Below, one piece after another: positions 1 through 12,800 of a DNA stretch of 64,000 bases. A program made the position numbers and the translations under genes. Position 1 is the stretch's first letter. Each line of letters starts with the position of its first letter. The notes under the pieces are model-generated. The model was not told the origin of the DNA and ran no database searches. It was given only the letters and a program-made list of their open reading frames with translations. Origin of the DNA: Brachypodius melanocephalos (Eukaryota; Chordata; Aves; Passeriformes; Pycnonotidae); contig VZSR01000245.1 of the NCBI GenBank assembly GCA_013398615.1, forward strand, positions 2,279,178 to 2,343,177, given 5' to 3'.

Positions 1-3000
1 CTTCAAAAGGCAAGCAACATTTTTACTACAGCCTTTGCTGTATGAAATGGGTCATTAGGGAGCAGGGAGCATTCATGGATGCTCCAGAGAAAAGCTGTCT
101 GCTGTTGGATCAGTCTCTTTCCTCAGCAAGAAGGGTTAAGGATCTGTCATCCAGAAAACCAGAACAAATAACGTAACACTGGTGGCAATCCTGCTCCAAG
201 GGAGTGGGGGAAAACTCAAAGCAAAAGAAATAAATGCAGTTTGCAATGTCAAGTCATTACCAAGAGAAAGATTGTGGGATAAAGTGCTGCCTGAGCACAG
301 AAGCTTGGGACTGCCAGGCAAGACAGTGTTTCCTTACTGGGTGCAGGGAAAGGCTGCACACACGCTCCAGGTAAACAGAGCATCACATCAAAGGCACACC
401 TGACTCCACCAGCCATTTTCCTGCCTAATGGGAATAACCTGGAGGACCCCAAATACTGCCTAACAGCTTGGATCAAAGAGGACAAAGAAATATTTGCTAT
501 ACTCCTGCAGAATTGGAGTCTGCACTACAACGAAGATAAAAGAGTATTTGTTTGTCCTCATTACATGAAGCTTTTTCAACAAAATAATTAACTGTAGCAT
601 AACAGAAAGCTTCACTGGATAAGAATTTTTAAAGCATATGTTGAAATCCAACTACTGAGAATAAATATGAAAGGCCATGTAGGAATGAGGAAAAAAAAAA
701 AAGATGTGAGGCTTTTTTTAGAACTTTATTTTTTTAATATTTTCTACCCTCTTAAAAGCATAACCATCAAAGCAAATAAAAGTTTAATAAGTAAAAAAAC
801 ATTTTAAATGAAAAACCATGATTAACTTATTAAGATCCATTAAGTGTATAATTACAAGGATTCTATTACATTAAGATACCAATTTCTTTAAAGCTAGAAA
901 TAATACCTGCTGAAACTTTAATTATTTAAATGAGAAGAGAAAAAGGCATGTTATCTTCTCTGACAAAGATTAAAATCAATTTAATTGCTTCTCTGCTGCA
1001 TTGACACGATTCTTGCTGTGAGTCAAGCAACCAAAAAGGGAAATTAATACTGCAGCTGTTAATCAAGTGATATTTGTGTGCTTCATCTTATTATAGCAGG
1101 AGCAAGAATAACTACTACTTTGGAGAGTTTGTCCACAATATATTTCATAGAATTTTTGCTTGAAAGAGCATCTTTACTTAATTTGAGTTGCAGGCATCTC
1201 CAGGTGACATGCAGCCTGAGAAGATTGTATGTTACATTGTTTGATCCCTTCATAAAAATTGTTCTTCCAAGAGTAAGGTTTATTTCAAATTAAATTCACC
1301 CTCAGGTATCTGACTCGCCAGTATGAAATTACCAAGTCACACCAAAAAGAGATGGAAATACAGCTGGAGGAGAAGGTTGCCTATGAATCATACTTTCAAG
1401 GAAGAAAGCAGGTCAAAGAAATCAACAATTTCAGTAAAATTAGAACATGCATTTGAAAACACATAACAGCTGAGCACACAGCACAACCCATGGCTTCTAT
1501 CTGCTGATTTAAAAATGTTTATCCTTGCGGTGCCTTTCTTAAAGCTCTGCACCAAGTGAATATTCAGCAACATTTACAGTCAACAAATTAATATATCTGA
1601 TTGTAAAAAAAAAAAAATGGTATTGTGAGATATTTATGAGTTCTGAAATACAAACCCGTGTGATGCCTCATCATCTCTTATCGGCCCTTGTTAACTTTAC
1701 AGATGATGGGAAGCACCAGAATAACTGAGGTTGTCAAAACCAATAGATCTCACAGGCTCGGCACCAGCACAGTTCAGTTCCATCTACAGTCCACTTCTGA
1801 GAAATTTTAACTCCTTCACATCTCCTCCCTGAGCAGGAACCAATTCCATTACCTGGGCTGTTATTTAATGTTGGCAGCATGAAGCACTACCCCATTCCAG
1901 GAAGAGCAAGTGGCACTTTTTGGGGAAAACTTGTGTTTAGTGGCAGAAAAATACCAAGCAGGTCAATTTAAATACAACCTAAAGTACTATCTGGATTCTA
2001 CTGGAATTTCTAGGATCTGAAAACAGCAAATTAAAGGTAAAAATTTTTTGAGAAGAGCTTTTCTAGGAAAGTAATTAAATTAATATTTGCTACCAGAGTA
2101 AAATCATTTGTAACTCTAATTCTTCACTTAATGCACTAGCAAGCATTAAATAACTAAGTACAGAGTTAAATGACTAAAACTGAGTTTTGTTTATTGCAAA
2201 GAGTCAGTGAACATGAGGAGCCAAACCACTTTTCCTTCTATATTTCTTGGGCAGTTGCATTTTAATTTACTGCTTTAAACTGTGTATCTGGTCACTTCAC
2301 AGCCCCTGCCATGAATGACTGTGCTGCTATCAGACCACCAGGTTATACTCAGTTTGGCCAAAAGTGGCTGTGATGGATCCCAAGGGCTACGTTTTAAGAA
2401 AGCTTCAGTGAGTTTTGATATCAGACTGCAGAAACCAGCCTGGGTGTGGGTTGTGACAGACTCCCAGAGCTCAAATGCTCTTGAAAGCCAAGGAGCCCTA
2501 TTTGGAAGGGATTTTGGCTCCATTTTCAGATCTTGCTCAGGACTAAGTCTCTTTTGAATGCTTATCTTCTGGTTTACTGAGAAAAAAAAAAAACCACCAA
2601 AAAACAACCAAGCCTCTGGCCGTAAGACACAGTAATTAACAAGCCATCATTGCTGCTTCAATTTTATTTTTTACAGTGAGTGATGGAGCTCCCTCCATCA
2701 TCATGTGATAACCTTGGGAAAACTCCCCTAGCAAGACACACAGACAGAAAATTTCACCAATACAAGAAGTGTGTTTCACCTGTGCACATCCTGCCACCAC
2801 CAAGGACCCACTCTGGAAAGAGACTGGAAACGTTCTGGACAGAATGTTTCTGCACACAATGCCAGGGAGGGTGGAAAACATCAGAGGAGCCACTAAGGAT
2901 GCTAGAGAACACAGCAGCAGTTCATGGCAAGTTTATTTACTGTCTCATAAAAACTTGGTACATAGAAAGCTGAATTTGTAAGCCTCCTGGAAGCTTTGCA

Positions 3001-3491
3001 AGCTCCCCAAGGAGCTGCAGGAACTGGAAGAGCAGCAGAGCAAGTTGCAAGCCACCTATGCACTGGGCACTGATGGCTGCAGGGAATGCTGCAAATCCAG
3101 ACAGCCTGGCATACTGACAGCACAGTGGGACCTTGGACAAGAGGCCAAGAAATTCAAGTTGCTATTCAGCTGGGGAACAAAGCCAAAGAGTCCAACACCA
3201 TCAGCAAAGAAGATTTTCCTCCCTGCATCAGATCAGACTCAAAGGGAGATGCTAGTGACACCAATGAGGACAGAACATGAGCAAGAATCACTGCAACTAT
3301 GCAGCAGAAAATAAATCTGTCATGGAGCTGAGACAGCAATAACAGCAAGCTCTCACTGTGCCCGGCCAGCACGGGCAGTTCTGCACGTGCTCATGCACAC
3401 ACCCGCAGGCTCGGATGGGAGCCTCAACTGAAGATGACACTGCCAGGGGCTCAGAGCAAGCCACAGCACCAGAGTAAAACTTTTCACTCAC
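1..3491. other. Non-coding stretch, AT-rich then GC-richer
   Basis: The first 2.6 kb is AT-rich with short A and T runs (for example 688-701 and 1,606-1,617). From about 2,650 to 3,480 it is GC-richer and several frames stay open on both strands, as expected from composition. Near 3,000-3,060 one plus frame reads like a Glu/Gln-rich helix, but neighbouring frames are also open and there is no splice context, so I do not call it a gene. One short candidate coding fragment (1,276-1,455) is listed separately. Confidence 0.6.
1276..1455 (+). pseudogene. Possible coding fragment with coiled-coil character
   Basis: A plus-strand frame opens after a stop near 1,275 and closes with TGA near 1,455. 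From about 1,314 the translation is strongly hydrophilic and coiled-coil-like, including TRQYEITKSHQKEMEIQLEE, with the regular Glu/Lys/Gln spacing of a helical rod. A moderate acceptor (CACCCTCAG) lies just before 1,315. No convincing donor follows: AAG/GTTGCC and GCAG/GTCAAA are both weak. It may be an exon with a poor donor, a decayed pseudogene piece, or chance. I do not recognise the family. All neighbouring frames are closed within the same interval. Confidence 0.2.
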
Positions 3492-3532
3492 CTGACACAG
3501 CAAACAAATATATCCAATAACCATCATGTCCT
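3492..3532 (-). CDS. Candidate internal micro-exon, unknown gene
   Basis: On the minus strand a T-rich tract (plus-strand A runs at about 3,549-3,581) and an acceptor CACACCCCAG precede a 41-base segment that ends in CAG followed by the strong donor GTGAGTG (3,491-3,485). All splice elements are present, but 41 bases is very short and two frames are open (EDMMVIGYICLLCQ or GHDGYWIYLFAVS). The second frame is the one that would continue from the candidate exon at 9,770-9,828, which ends with two bases of a codon. I do not recognise the protein. The T-rich tract is itself a simple repeat, so the acceptor context could be coincidence. Confidence 0.18.
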
Positions 3533-6500
3533 CTGGGGTGTGCAGCAGAACAGAAAAAAAAAAAAAGGAAAAAAAAAAAAAGAGGTTTAGAGAAGGAGAT
3601 TGATAGAATGAGTCCAATCTTATTTTCCACAAAATGTGACACAGCAAGCTTCACTTGCTCTGATGCCTGTCTGAGGGTCTTTGTCACCCAGAGACAGTCT
3701 TTCCATTTTCTAGGTGAAAGTGGGATTGACTTCAGTGGTTGCTTCTCTTAAGAGTCCTAAATGTAATCCTGCGTATCCAGGAATAAACAGACGTGTTCCA
3801 TCTTGTTTGACAAGGATAACATTATGTTGCCTCTCTTCTTTCCCTCACACCCTGTCCATCCTACCTCAGGCTGTAGGATGCCGCAGGAATAAAAGAGTTC
3901 TGTGCGTGCTGTGAAAGCCAGATGTTTGGCAGCAACTCTTTTCAATCCACACCCCAGTTACTGGGTGTACCGGGGTTACACCTCAGTCAGTCAGGGTACC
4001 ATTACCATTTATATTCCTCTGTATGTGGCCAACCACCTTACCAGACTGAGCAATTCATTAGAAATAAAAAGTTTAAAAAACAATTTTTAAAAACCCACAA
4101 CCAAACAACCAACGACCTAGGAAAACAGCCGAGAGCCACAAAACTTAAGGTAACTCAATATTATACCTTGTCATAAAACATTAAAGAAAAGTGCCAGAAT
4201 TGTTGGGTGCACATAATTCAGCACTTCCCAGACAGTCTGGTACTTAGCTTTGGAAGTGCTGCATAGCCAGAAGCTGTGTACCATTCTTCCCATGGCACAG
4301 GGCACAGGTCTGCAGAAGCAGCAGAAGGATGCAAAAGAGGAGGATATTTACAGGGCAGGGAAATCTGGTGGGAAGGGTAGAACAGCATAAAAGCCTCCTG
4401 GCTCTAGGGTACTCATCTGAATCTGGCACTGAGGGATAACATCTAAGCATCATGGTGTACCTTTGGCAGCTTGCACAAATTTCAGCAGCTTGGAACCATG
4501 ACCCAGCTGACAGCACTGCCTTCCCACAAAGCTACCCCTAGGAGCCCAGAGAGCACTGCATCTGGAGTGCCCTCAGCAGCTCCAACACCAGCACACAGGA
4601 GAGAGACACAACACAAGCAGGACTGAATGATGCTGTGGCCCAGCCAACATCGCCCATAAGTCACAAGCCCCTTGAAAATGCTTAGTGCTTCACACTGCTT
4701 AGGTCCAATGCAGACCCAAACGTATTTAAAGGGTCTGGAGAAAGAGAAACGGGAACACCACATCTATCATTTCAAGACCTGGCGGTACTCCTCTTTTGGG
4801 GAAATCTACCAAGCAAATCCAATTTTTGTTATTGATTTCAAATGAAAGACAACAAAAAGCAGATTCAAGCCTTTCTTCTGGACATAAAAATGTTCTCAAC
4901 CTGTATTCTATACATACTGTGAAGGCTCTTTCAGAAGCCATTTTGCTTTGTCCAAGTACTTCACTTCCACAAATAGCAGATAAACATAGTTTGTAGTTAC
5001 TAGATATTAGCCTTAAATCCTCCCACTCCTCTCAACAACACCAATTCCAATTAGATGTTTTGTATTTCACTCATCTCTTTGTAGAGATGAAATGTTCTCA
5101 GCTACTTGGCATGGTGCCAAGATGAATATTTGTAACTGTAACAAACCAGAGCCTAAATCCTACTCCTGCAAGAAGTTGTGGAATTTTGCAGTAGAGGCAG
5201 GGAGATGCCTCTATAAAAGGAAGTAAAACCTGGTATGATTTTTCTTGTGAGCATAATTTCACAGAATAGAAGTGGGTCGGAATCAAAAGAGATTTTTAGA
5301 TTATTAGATGGTTATTATTTTATATTATTGCTTATATTTTAAATTTAATCAAACATAAAATGATACTATTTATATTATTAGATAATAATTATTACTATTA
5401 CATTATTGGAGAGAACATCAATCTTCTGGTATGGAGAGAGCCTGATCTGTGCTGGCAAATGTGCAAGAGAACTTCTGCTCTGGTGTGGAGAATGGAGTCA
5501 CATTTCCCTATATGTCAGTATAGAACACCAAGGATTCATGTGAAACATTTGCTTTTTCTGGACACTATCAGCCTGAACAAAAGGAAAGATAAAGTGTTTC
5601 TAACCAATATTTTGGCCTCAACATTCTTTTTCTCAGCCAACAGCATTTCATAAAATTAGAAATAGTAACAACAGATTTCTGGTTCCTTACAGCCTGCCAG
5701 GAAGCTAAAGGACATCAGAAGCTTATCAGGTTTTTAGCATCTCAAGCTTTATTCAATCATGCGTTCATCCTCCTTTCCTCATGACTTCTTTCAACACTGT
5801 TAATTTGCAAAAGGCGTGCAGAAACAGCAAGGAGGGGGGAGCAAAAGGTGTCCCCACATCTTTCACCATCAATAGTTTTTATGTTCTGACAGCATGGAAA
5901 CGTAACTAATAGCACAGCATACATCATTCTCGATGAACAGTCATCATCAGGGACACCAGGAAATCACAGAGGGGATGCTCTGAAGATTAGTGATGCAATT
6001 TAGGGATTGGGAGCTGGGAAGCCACACGTGCTTTAGATGTCTGACAAGATTCTGCACTGGTGGTTCTACAAGGATGCTTGCAATGATTAATTCATGCTTT
6101 ACTGCTGTATCACGACATCTGCAGCAAGTTAACCTCTCTGTCTCAGTTTTAACTCGTGCAAATTACAGATTATAATTACAGGCTAGGGATTAGTTAATAT
6201 TTTAAAGGGATCTAAGGCTTGAAAAGGCACAAAATTGCCACCAGCTATCAGGGGGGAAAAACATTTTGCATGATGCCCATGAAAGTGTAATTTAATACTG
6301 TATGAAAAGAATGCACCCAGGTTTGGATATGAGACATGCTGAAATACAAGGAAAGAAGAAAATAGAAGCCTTTAAAGATAAATAGCAATTGTGAAAAGAA
6401 GTATATAGCTTGCTCAGAGCCCTATAAATGCTATGGATTTACGAAAAGAAGAACATTAATATTATTGTAACTCCTGACCACCCTTAGATATGGCTCCACA

Positions 6501-9500
6501 AACAGGTTCCACCTGGGAGGTTAAGTGTGAATTTACAACACATTTACTACTCCACAATAACTTCCCACATGTATGCTTTTACTGTCCAGTAAATACAAGG
6601 CAGCTTATAACATATTCATGGTTCAGCTCATGTAAATTCAACTGTATCTGATTCTCAGAACACTATTATTAAAAACACATGTATCTGAGATAATAACAAC
6701 AGCAGGTCCTGTATGACACCAGCAAACAAAACCTGAAATGAAATTCAATACAGCATAATGTAAGGCAATGCAAGGAGATATGAAAATGGCCTTCCTGGAG
6801 ATCTATGTGCTGAACAGGCATTTAAATCTTATTATACCCGATCATATTGCACTATTTGGGCACATTTCTAGATAGTATAAAGAAACATTATGTCTAGTAC
6901 TGCTAATTCCCCACACGCAGCAGATGGTTTCACCATAGTGAAAATGTGTGTTTCAAAATCAGACCCTGTGTAGGGAAGGTAATGATGGAAACCGTGGCAT
7001 CACATTTCAGAGATACAGAGCTCAGTTTAAAAAAAAACATAAGCCAAATGCTACATAGGCAGAGAATATGGCAATGATTTACTGAAACTTCTACAACAAG
7101 TAGGAGAGCCAGAAGTGAGATGCTGATGCTTTGTTTACCTTTACCATGTAGGAGAGAGCAGCTGCACAGAGCACAGCTAAGATACGGGGTACCACACAAA
7201 AAAGTTATTTTACGTGCCTGGGTTTATCAGAAAAGTAGAACTACCAGCTCCAGTGCTAAAGGAAAGCTCAGTAAGCATGACAAGCAGCAAAGCCACATCC
7301 ATAACCTAGTGAAGGCAGTAAATACCTTTCTGAACACCTGACACAGCACAACCATATCAAGTTCTAGCTCCACTGGAGCCCAGTGCAGAAATGCTTGGTG
7401 TTAGCGGAGACAAACTTGGAATTTCTAAGAAATTTCTCTATAGGGAAAGAATGTCAGCTATTTCTGTTAGGAATTAAAGAGGGCAAAAATTTGTACTCAA
7501 GGCAAATTACACCATTTCTGTCACAAACTCCCTGCAAGAACAAGATTGCTTTATTTGATGGAGACTTGCATCGTGGCTCACACACATCCTTGTGAGTTTG
7601 TCCCACCCTCCCTTGAATGCAGCCCTTCCTTGGGGCCTGACAGCAATCAGCAGAGGCAGCTGCCTTTTACAGATCATGACCTGAAAGGCAAAGGAAGATT
7701 TTTCTGTGGCCCTTTATCCTATAAACTTTTAGGTAGATAAATGGGCTTGGCAAACTTCTCACCAGCTCCTGTGAATTCATGTTCTTTGAGACCAGTGTGA
7801 ATGAGGACAACCAGGTCCAGCATTTTATGTTTGATATCCAATGTTCAAAAGGAATTAAATGAACATGAGGTTTGGGGCAGGAGGGAGCAGGGAGGAGTTG
7901 GGGCATGGCTTTTTCCCCAGATACCTTCAAAGAGACTGTCAAAAGACTGCACTGTTTATTCCAGCCCTGACTCGTGGCCTGGAGGAAGCCCTCTCACACA
8001 GAGTTATCCCTGTAGCATCCTGGCAGGGAGCAGGTCTCTGTGGAGGCTGGGTCTGGTTTCCAGAGCGTGCCTGAGCTGCAGGAGGAGCCAGGACTGCCCC
8101 ATGGAGTCAGAGGCAGGCTCCAAGTGCCCAGTGCTGCCCATGAGCTCTGTGTGCAGTGATCAGGGTCAGCTGTCCTACAAACAGCTCTAACAGGGGCTTT
8201 ACTACTTGTAGAAGCTTATTAATTTTTGCTGTGGTTAGATCCACATGGGAACTGTTTGAGACTTAGCATTTCTGCATTGCTTCTCGGGATGTAAATGAGC
8301 CAAAGAGAGAAGATTGACCAGGATCAACTCCCTGTTCTCCCAAATCCAGCACATCTCATATCAGCTCCTTCAGTTTCCTACACCCCAGCCTAGCAGTGCC
8401 TTCCTTCCTCAGATCAGAGCCCATACTGAAGGCATGTCAAAGCTCCTCAGGAAAAAAGAAGTTTTTCATTAAAAATTCCACATTCCCTAAGAAAGTTTCA
8501 ACAAATTGCCACTTTCTGACATTTGTTTTGTTGAAAAACTTCTGACCGGTTCTGCGAATATAACATTACATGTGCTGCGCAAAAATAAACACTTACAGAA
8601 AGCTAGATAATATAAATTTGGAAACCTGTTAATTAGAGCTAAACATATGAAACATATGTCAGTTACTGATATATATTAAAAATACTGTTAAATATAGCAG
8701 CTTGTTTTCTATCACTACAGCTATGTAATAGCTCACAAAAAAATGAGAAATTCAAGGGCAATATCTTGAGATAGCACATGAATGTTCATTTTGGTCACTT
8801 TATTGGTGTCCCATGTACTAAAGACAAAACATCACTGCTTTTCAGGGACCTTCAGCATGTAAAATGCAAGTAGCAATTTTGCCTTCTTTATCATAGGCAG
8901 CAAGTCCTGAATCAAAGGTATTTTCTCAGAGCTGCCATTACCCAACTGTGAGAAAGCCTGAGATGTCTTTGGTAGCAACCTGTGTCAAGATTTGATTATA
9001 CATACAGCATCTATTACCTTGAAATGTGTGTTTACTGTCCAGAGTCTAGTACTGGTACTTCACCAGAAGTTAAAGACACTTTCCTTCAAAGTTAAGAGAG
9101 AATAATATCAGTATTAAGTGAAGGATTTGGCACCTCATTAACAGAAACGGGGCAAACAACCTTTTCCTCTAAGTATCATTCTTTGCCGGGCTGTAGCCAA
9201 ACTCCTCAGGAAGATGGAGAAAAGATGACAAATTGTCTGTTCTCCTCTCTGGAGTCAGTTCCCAAAAGCAGCCTGGCCCATCACACCAATAGCTTTGGAG
9301 GTAGGGAGCAGGTCTGTCTGGAGTCAGCCACCACAAGACCCTGCGAGCACACGTCTGCCCATCACATTACAAACTCCCCAGCCAGGATGGAGGCAGCCCA
9401 GGCAAAGATGTATTTTCACACTGGTGACCAAATGCATTGGATCCACTCATAAGAGCAGGGCTGACAGCAGGAACCAAACCCAGAACCTTCAGTTACAGCC

Positions 9501-9769
9501 ATACAAGTTACTACCTCCAGCCCCAGAGTAAAAACTCACAAGCAACAACAAAAACCCACCAATAAAATGCACCCACAAAAAAAGAACAACCAACCAACCA
9601 AAAATAAAAAAACACTCCAAAAAAAACCCCAAACAAACAAACAAATAAAAAAACCCACACAGATACATCTGATCTATTTTCCAGCACAATAAAAACTCCT
9701 ACACTGAAAAATTACAGCAGAATAAAGATCCTTAAGGCACAGACCTTCTAGTCATATTTGCTCACTAAC
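3533..9769. other. Non-coding stretch, putative intron or intergenic
   Basis: No supportable gene. The DNA is AT-rich with local low-complexity sequence, notably about 5,300-5,410, which is nearly all A and T and rich in TTATTA and TAATAA. An A/C-only tract at 9,540-9,660 is listed separately. GC-richer patches at 4,250-4,650 and 7,880-8,180 give chance open frames on both strands. There is a short imperfect inverted repeat at 3,963-3,981 with arms GGTGTA and TACACC. Confidence 0.6.
9540..9660 (+). repeat. A/C-rich low-complexity tract
   Basis: Plus strand is composed almost wholly of A and C, with short runs of CCAA units near 9,587-9,600 and CAAA units near 9,631-9,646. It is a typical low-complexity avian tract and explains the W/F/L-rich minus-strand frame there. 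It lies about 110 bases downstream, in minus-strand sense, of the candidate exon at 9,770-9,828. Confidence 0.8.
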
Positions 9770-9828
9770 CTGAGAATCTCATTGGTATCCTCCACGATGG
9801 AGTTTGCCCTTTCCTCATCAAAGCTTAG
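9770..9828 (-). CDS. Candidate coding exon of an unidentified gene
   Basis: This 59-base minus-strand segment has a good acceptor (TTCTGCTTTTTAG, AG at 9,830-9,829, pyrimidine-rich upstream) and a donor CAG/GTTAGTGAG. Starting in phase 0 it reads LSFDEERANSIVEDTNEIL plus a split Arg codon, an acidic helix-like sequence with balanced codon use; the other two frames are poorer. It contains a CpG (ATCGTGGAG) inside AT-rich flanks, which suggests constraint. I do not recognise the protein. Of the short open segments in the window this one reads most like protein, but a chance open frame of 19 codons is common, so it remains a hypothesis. It could be an exon of a large gene transcribed from the CpG island at 45-46 kb. 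Confidence 0.3.
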
Positions 9829-12800
9829 CTAAAAAGCAGAAGCAATCAATAACTCTTCCAAAACAGATATCATTTTCTGCATCTGTCAAGAGTTTCTTAA
9901 ATCATTTGTATACCTCATTTGGGTTTTCTCCTCCCTGTGCCCAGAGGCTGTGTCCTCATTACATTAAGAGGAATCAAGGAAATCTGAAAGTGTTCATAAC
10001 ACGAGGTGGGCTGTTTCTGTCATAGGAATGGCTTTCCTGAATTTAGGTTTTGCAAATCTAGAACAGACATGCATACAAGAAAATCAAATGCTATAAAGTG
10101 AATGTGACACTCCTAACTAGTAGCTAATGAATTTCTTTGATAATACTAAAGAGAAAAGCTAAAAATAGTAATAGAAAGCTATTTGTTCCTATATAACGAA
10201 TTAATACTGCAGAAGAAAGCCTCTTTGAAGTTTTACCACATTTCTTCCTTGATGAACAGTCGTGGCTTCAGCAGCTGCTACATGAAATGTAACTGTCCCT
10301 ACAGTGAATAAATACATAAGCAGTATTACAGTGCAGCTGCCCCTGGTAACAGCATTAGTATACAGCCTTTAGTGGTCACCACAGACCAAACCAGAAATGC
10401 ACTCTGACTTTTTATAAAGATGTGCCTTCATGTCAGTGAACATGCTAGCCCACAGACTAGAGCTTATCACTAATTTTTCCTCCTTCTTCAGAATTCAGAA
10501 AAGGGAGGTACCTTGTTCACTGCTTATTTTGGCTTCCTCCCCGTAAGACATTTCTAACAGAAAACATGTTCATGTTCTTTTCCCCTCTGGCCCACTCTTC
10601 AGCACTAAAGAGTTCCTCTCATCTCTCCCCACAGCTAGCGTTACCTCAACCCCTCTTTCCCCTTTCTCGTGTTTTAACACAACCCACACACACTGCGAGC
10701 AAAACACAGACCCTGGAACAATGCCTGTGGGAAAAGGGACAAGGTAAGATCAACCCCCTCATCTATGCTGCTCTGCAGATTTCATCAGAATACTGATTTC
10801 AGGGAGAAAAATATCCTGTTCATTTTACTAGGAAACTCCAAGAGCAACAGACCTACACAGATGGACAACAATTTAATAAACAGAAAGTTGGCAGCACGAA
10901 AAGAACACCTGTTGCTGAAAAACTATTTTTATTACAGTTTTAAGTCTGAATAGCTTGTACTTCTTTTAATTTTTTTTTCATTCTCTCGTAGATCTCAGTT
11001 ACATATAATCACAAGTCTTCAAGCCAACTGATTTCTTTAGTAGACAAGATCTTTTCATAGAAATGAAAGATGATTTTTTATAAGGTCACCCTCGGAGAGC
11101 CTGCCCAAATAGAGATGAAAACAATAACAAGGGCCTGCTCTGTATTCTAGAGAAAAATAACATTTGAAAGGAAGGAAAAAAAAAATCAGACAAGCAAAGC
11201 CAAGTGGGAAGTCTTGCTATCTACCCATTCAGCACTTCTGCAAACAAATCAATTTAGTCATCTGCAAGCCTGGCCATAAGCTCCCTGCAGGAATTACAGC
11301 TCATGCACACTCAAGCCCCAAAGAATTTTGTTCAAAGTTTAATCATATGACAGAAAGATATCACCCATTTACTGTATATGCTACCTCAAGTTATCTCATA
11401 GCATCACATTTTTGAAAAGGTGAAGGAACCACACAGCACTGGCAACATCTAACTTTTGTTAAGTGTACATCCATATTGCAGAAAGGTAGAGAGCCACCTT
11501 GGCCTCAAACTCTCCCTTCCCCCAGAGGCATACAGATATGAAAAAAAAAAAAAAAAGAAAATCAGAAGGCTTTGTGATTACTCTGTGGCACACTGAGCCT
11601 GTAAAACTAAACCCATTTTATTTCATCATATTCAAATCCCCACAGTTCCAGTGAAATTTAATTACACCTTCACTTTGCATAATTAAACAGCCATTTCATG
11701 GCTTTCTAAAGCATATAAAATGAGTGATGAGTGTAGTGGTAAAACTTTCAAAAGTACTAAGAGATTTAGGAGACTACAGGTATGTCTAGACAGCAGCTAA
11801 CTTGCATAAAAGCAGCAGTATTATTTTGTTTGCCCAGTGGGATTAAGCAGCTCTCCACATATGCCACATTTTAGCAGTTCAACTATTTCTGGTATTTTAT
11901 CTACCCCATTTACAGCTACCTCAAGTAATTGCATCATGTACAACAGATACATGTAAAATCCTGTTGATTTATCTGATGGGCTCAATATTTTAGCCACAAA
12001 GGAACTTTCAGAAGGTTCATAGTTTGGTGAAGCAGCAGCTATGAACACTCAGTTGAACCCTTACCACTGCTTCATCCAGTACATTAATCAAGAAACATTT
12101 TTTACCTCCCTCCACACTGAAAAAAACACATATTATGTGACATTTTTTCTCTCATTTTGTATATTTCCTGAAAAGCTCCTTAGATCAAATTCACCATATT
12201 TTAGGTTTCTTCTTTCCTGGTTTTCTGTGCCATATTCATGCTTGTAGTATCCAAGTCAGCTGTCCTTAATTCATTCCTCTTTGAGAAGAGGTGGCAATGA
12301 GCTGTGGCATCTCTAATACCAGAGCACTAAAGCTTTTTCTAACTTTTTTCCTTTTGGAAAACTGATATTTTGTAAGCAGCTAGAATAGGATTCACACATA
12401 TCAAGTAGTACCTGGTTTTTTTCTCTCTCTCATTCCCTTGTCTTTTCAAAGAGACTGCCTTTACTGATAGACTGGTTTCTGAAGCTAAAGGATGAATCTT
12501 ACAGAATCCTTTCTTTATGGAACAGCAGAGGTGAGAGGGACATTCAGTCAACACGCTGCGCACAGAACGTAATTAACAACAGTCTGCTCTGAGAAAGTAT
12601 TTGCTTCACATACTAGGTGAAAAGTAATGGTTTTTACCATTCTCAGAAACTCTACAAAAAGCCTTTACTATGCCCAAAATGCTACCACTTTATATGCAAA
12701 ATTATTCAAATAAAGCAACCAACGATAACACAAGTTGATTTGCCTATAGCAGGCTTCTCTTTTTAACTCAGTCTTGTTTTAACGAGTCAGTAGGCCACAA

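Noticed and set aside
2960..3314. Plus frame with a Glu/Gln-rich start (KELQELEEQQSKLQ) as a possible processed pseudogene
   Set aside because: Neighbouring frames are equally open and the similarity ends after about 20 residues; no known protein recognised.
11821..12048. Minus frame with a Cys-x2-Cys pair near its end (KCGICGELLNP), zinc-finger-like
   Set aside because: Only one Cys pair, no second metal-binding pair, no splice site downstream.
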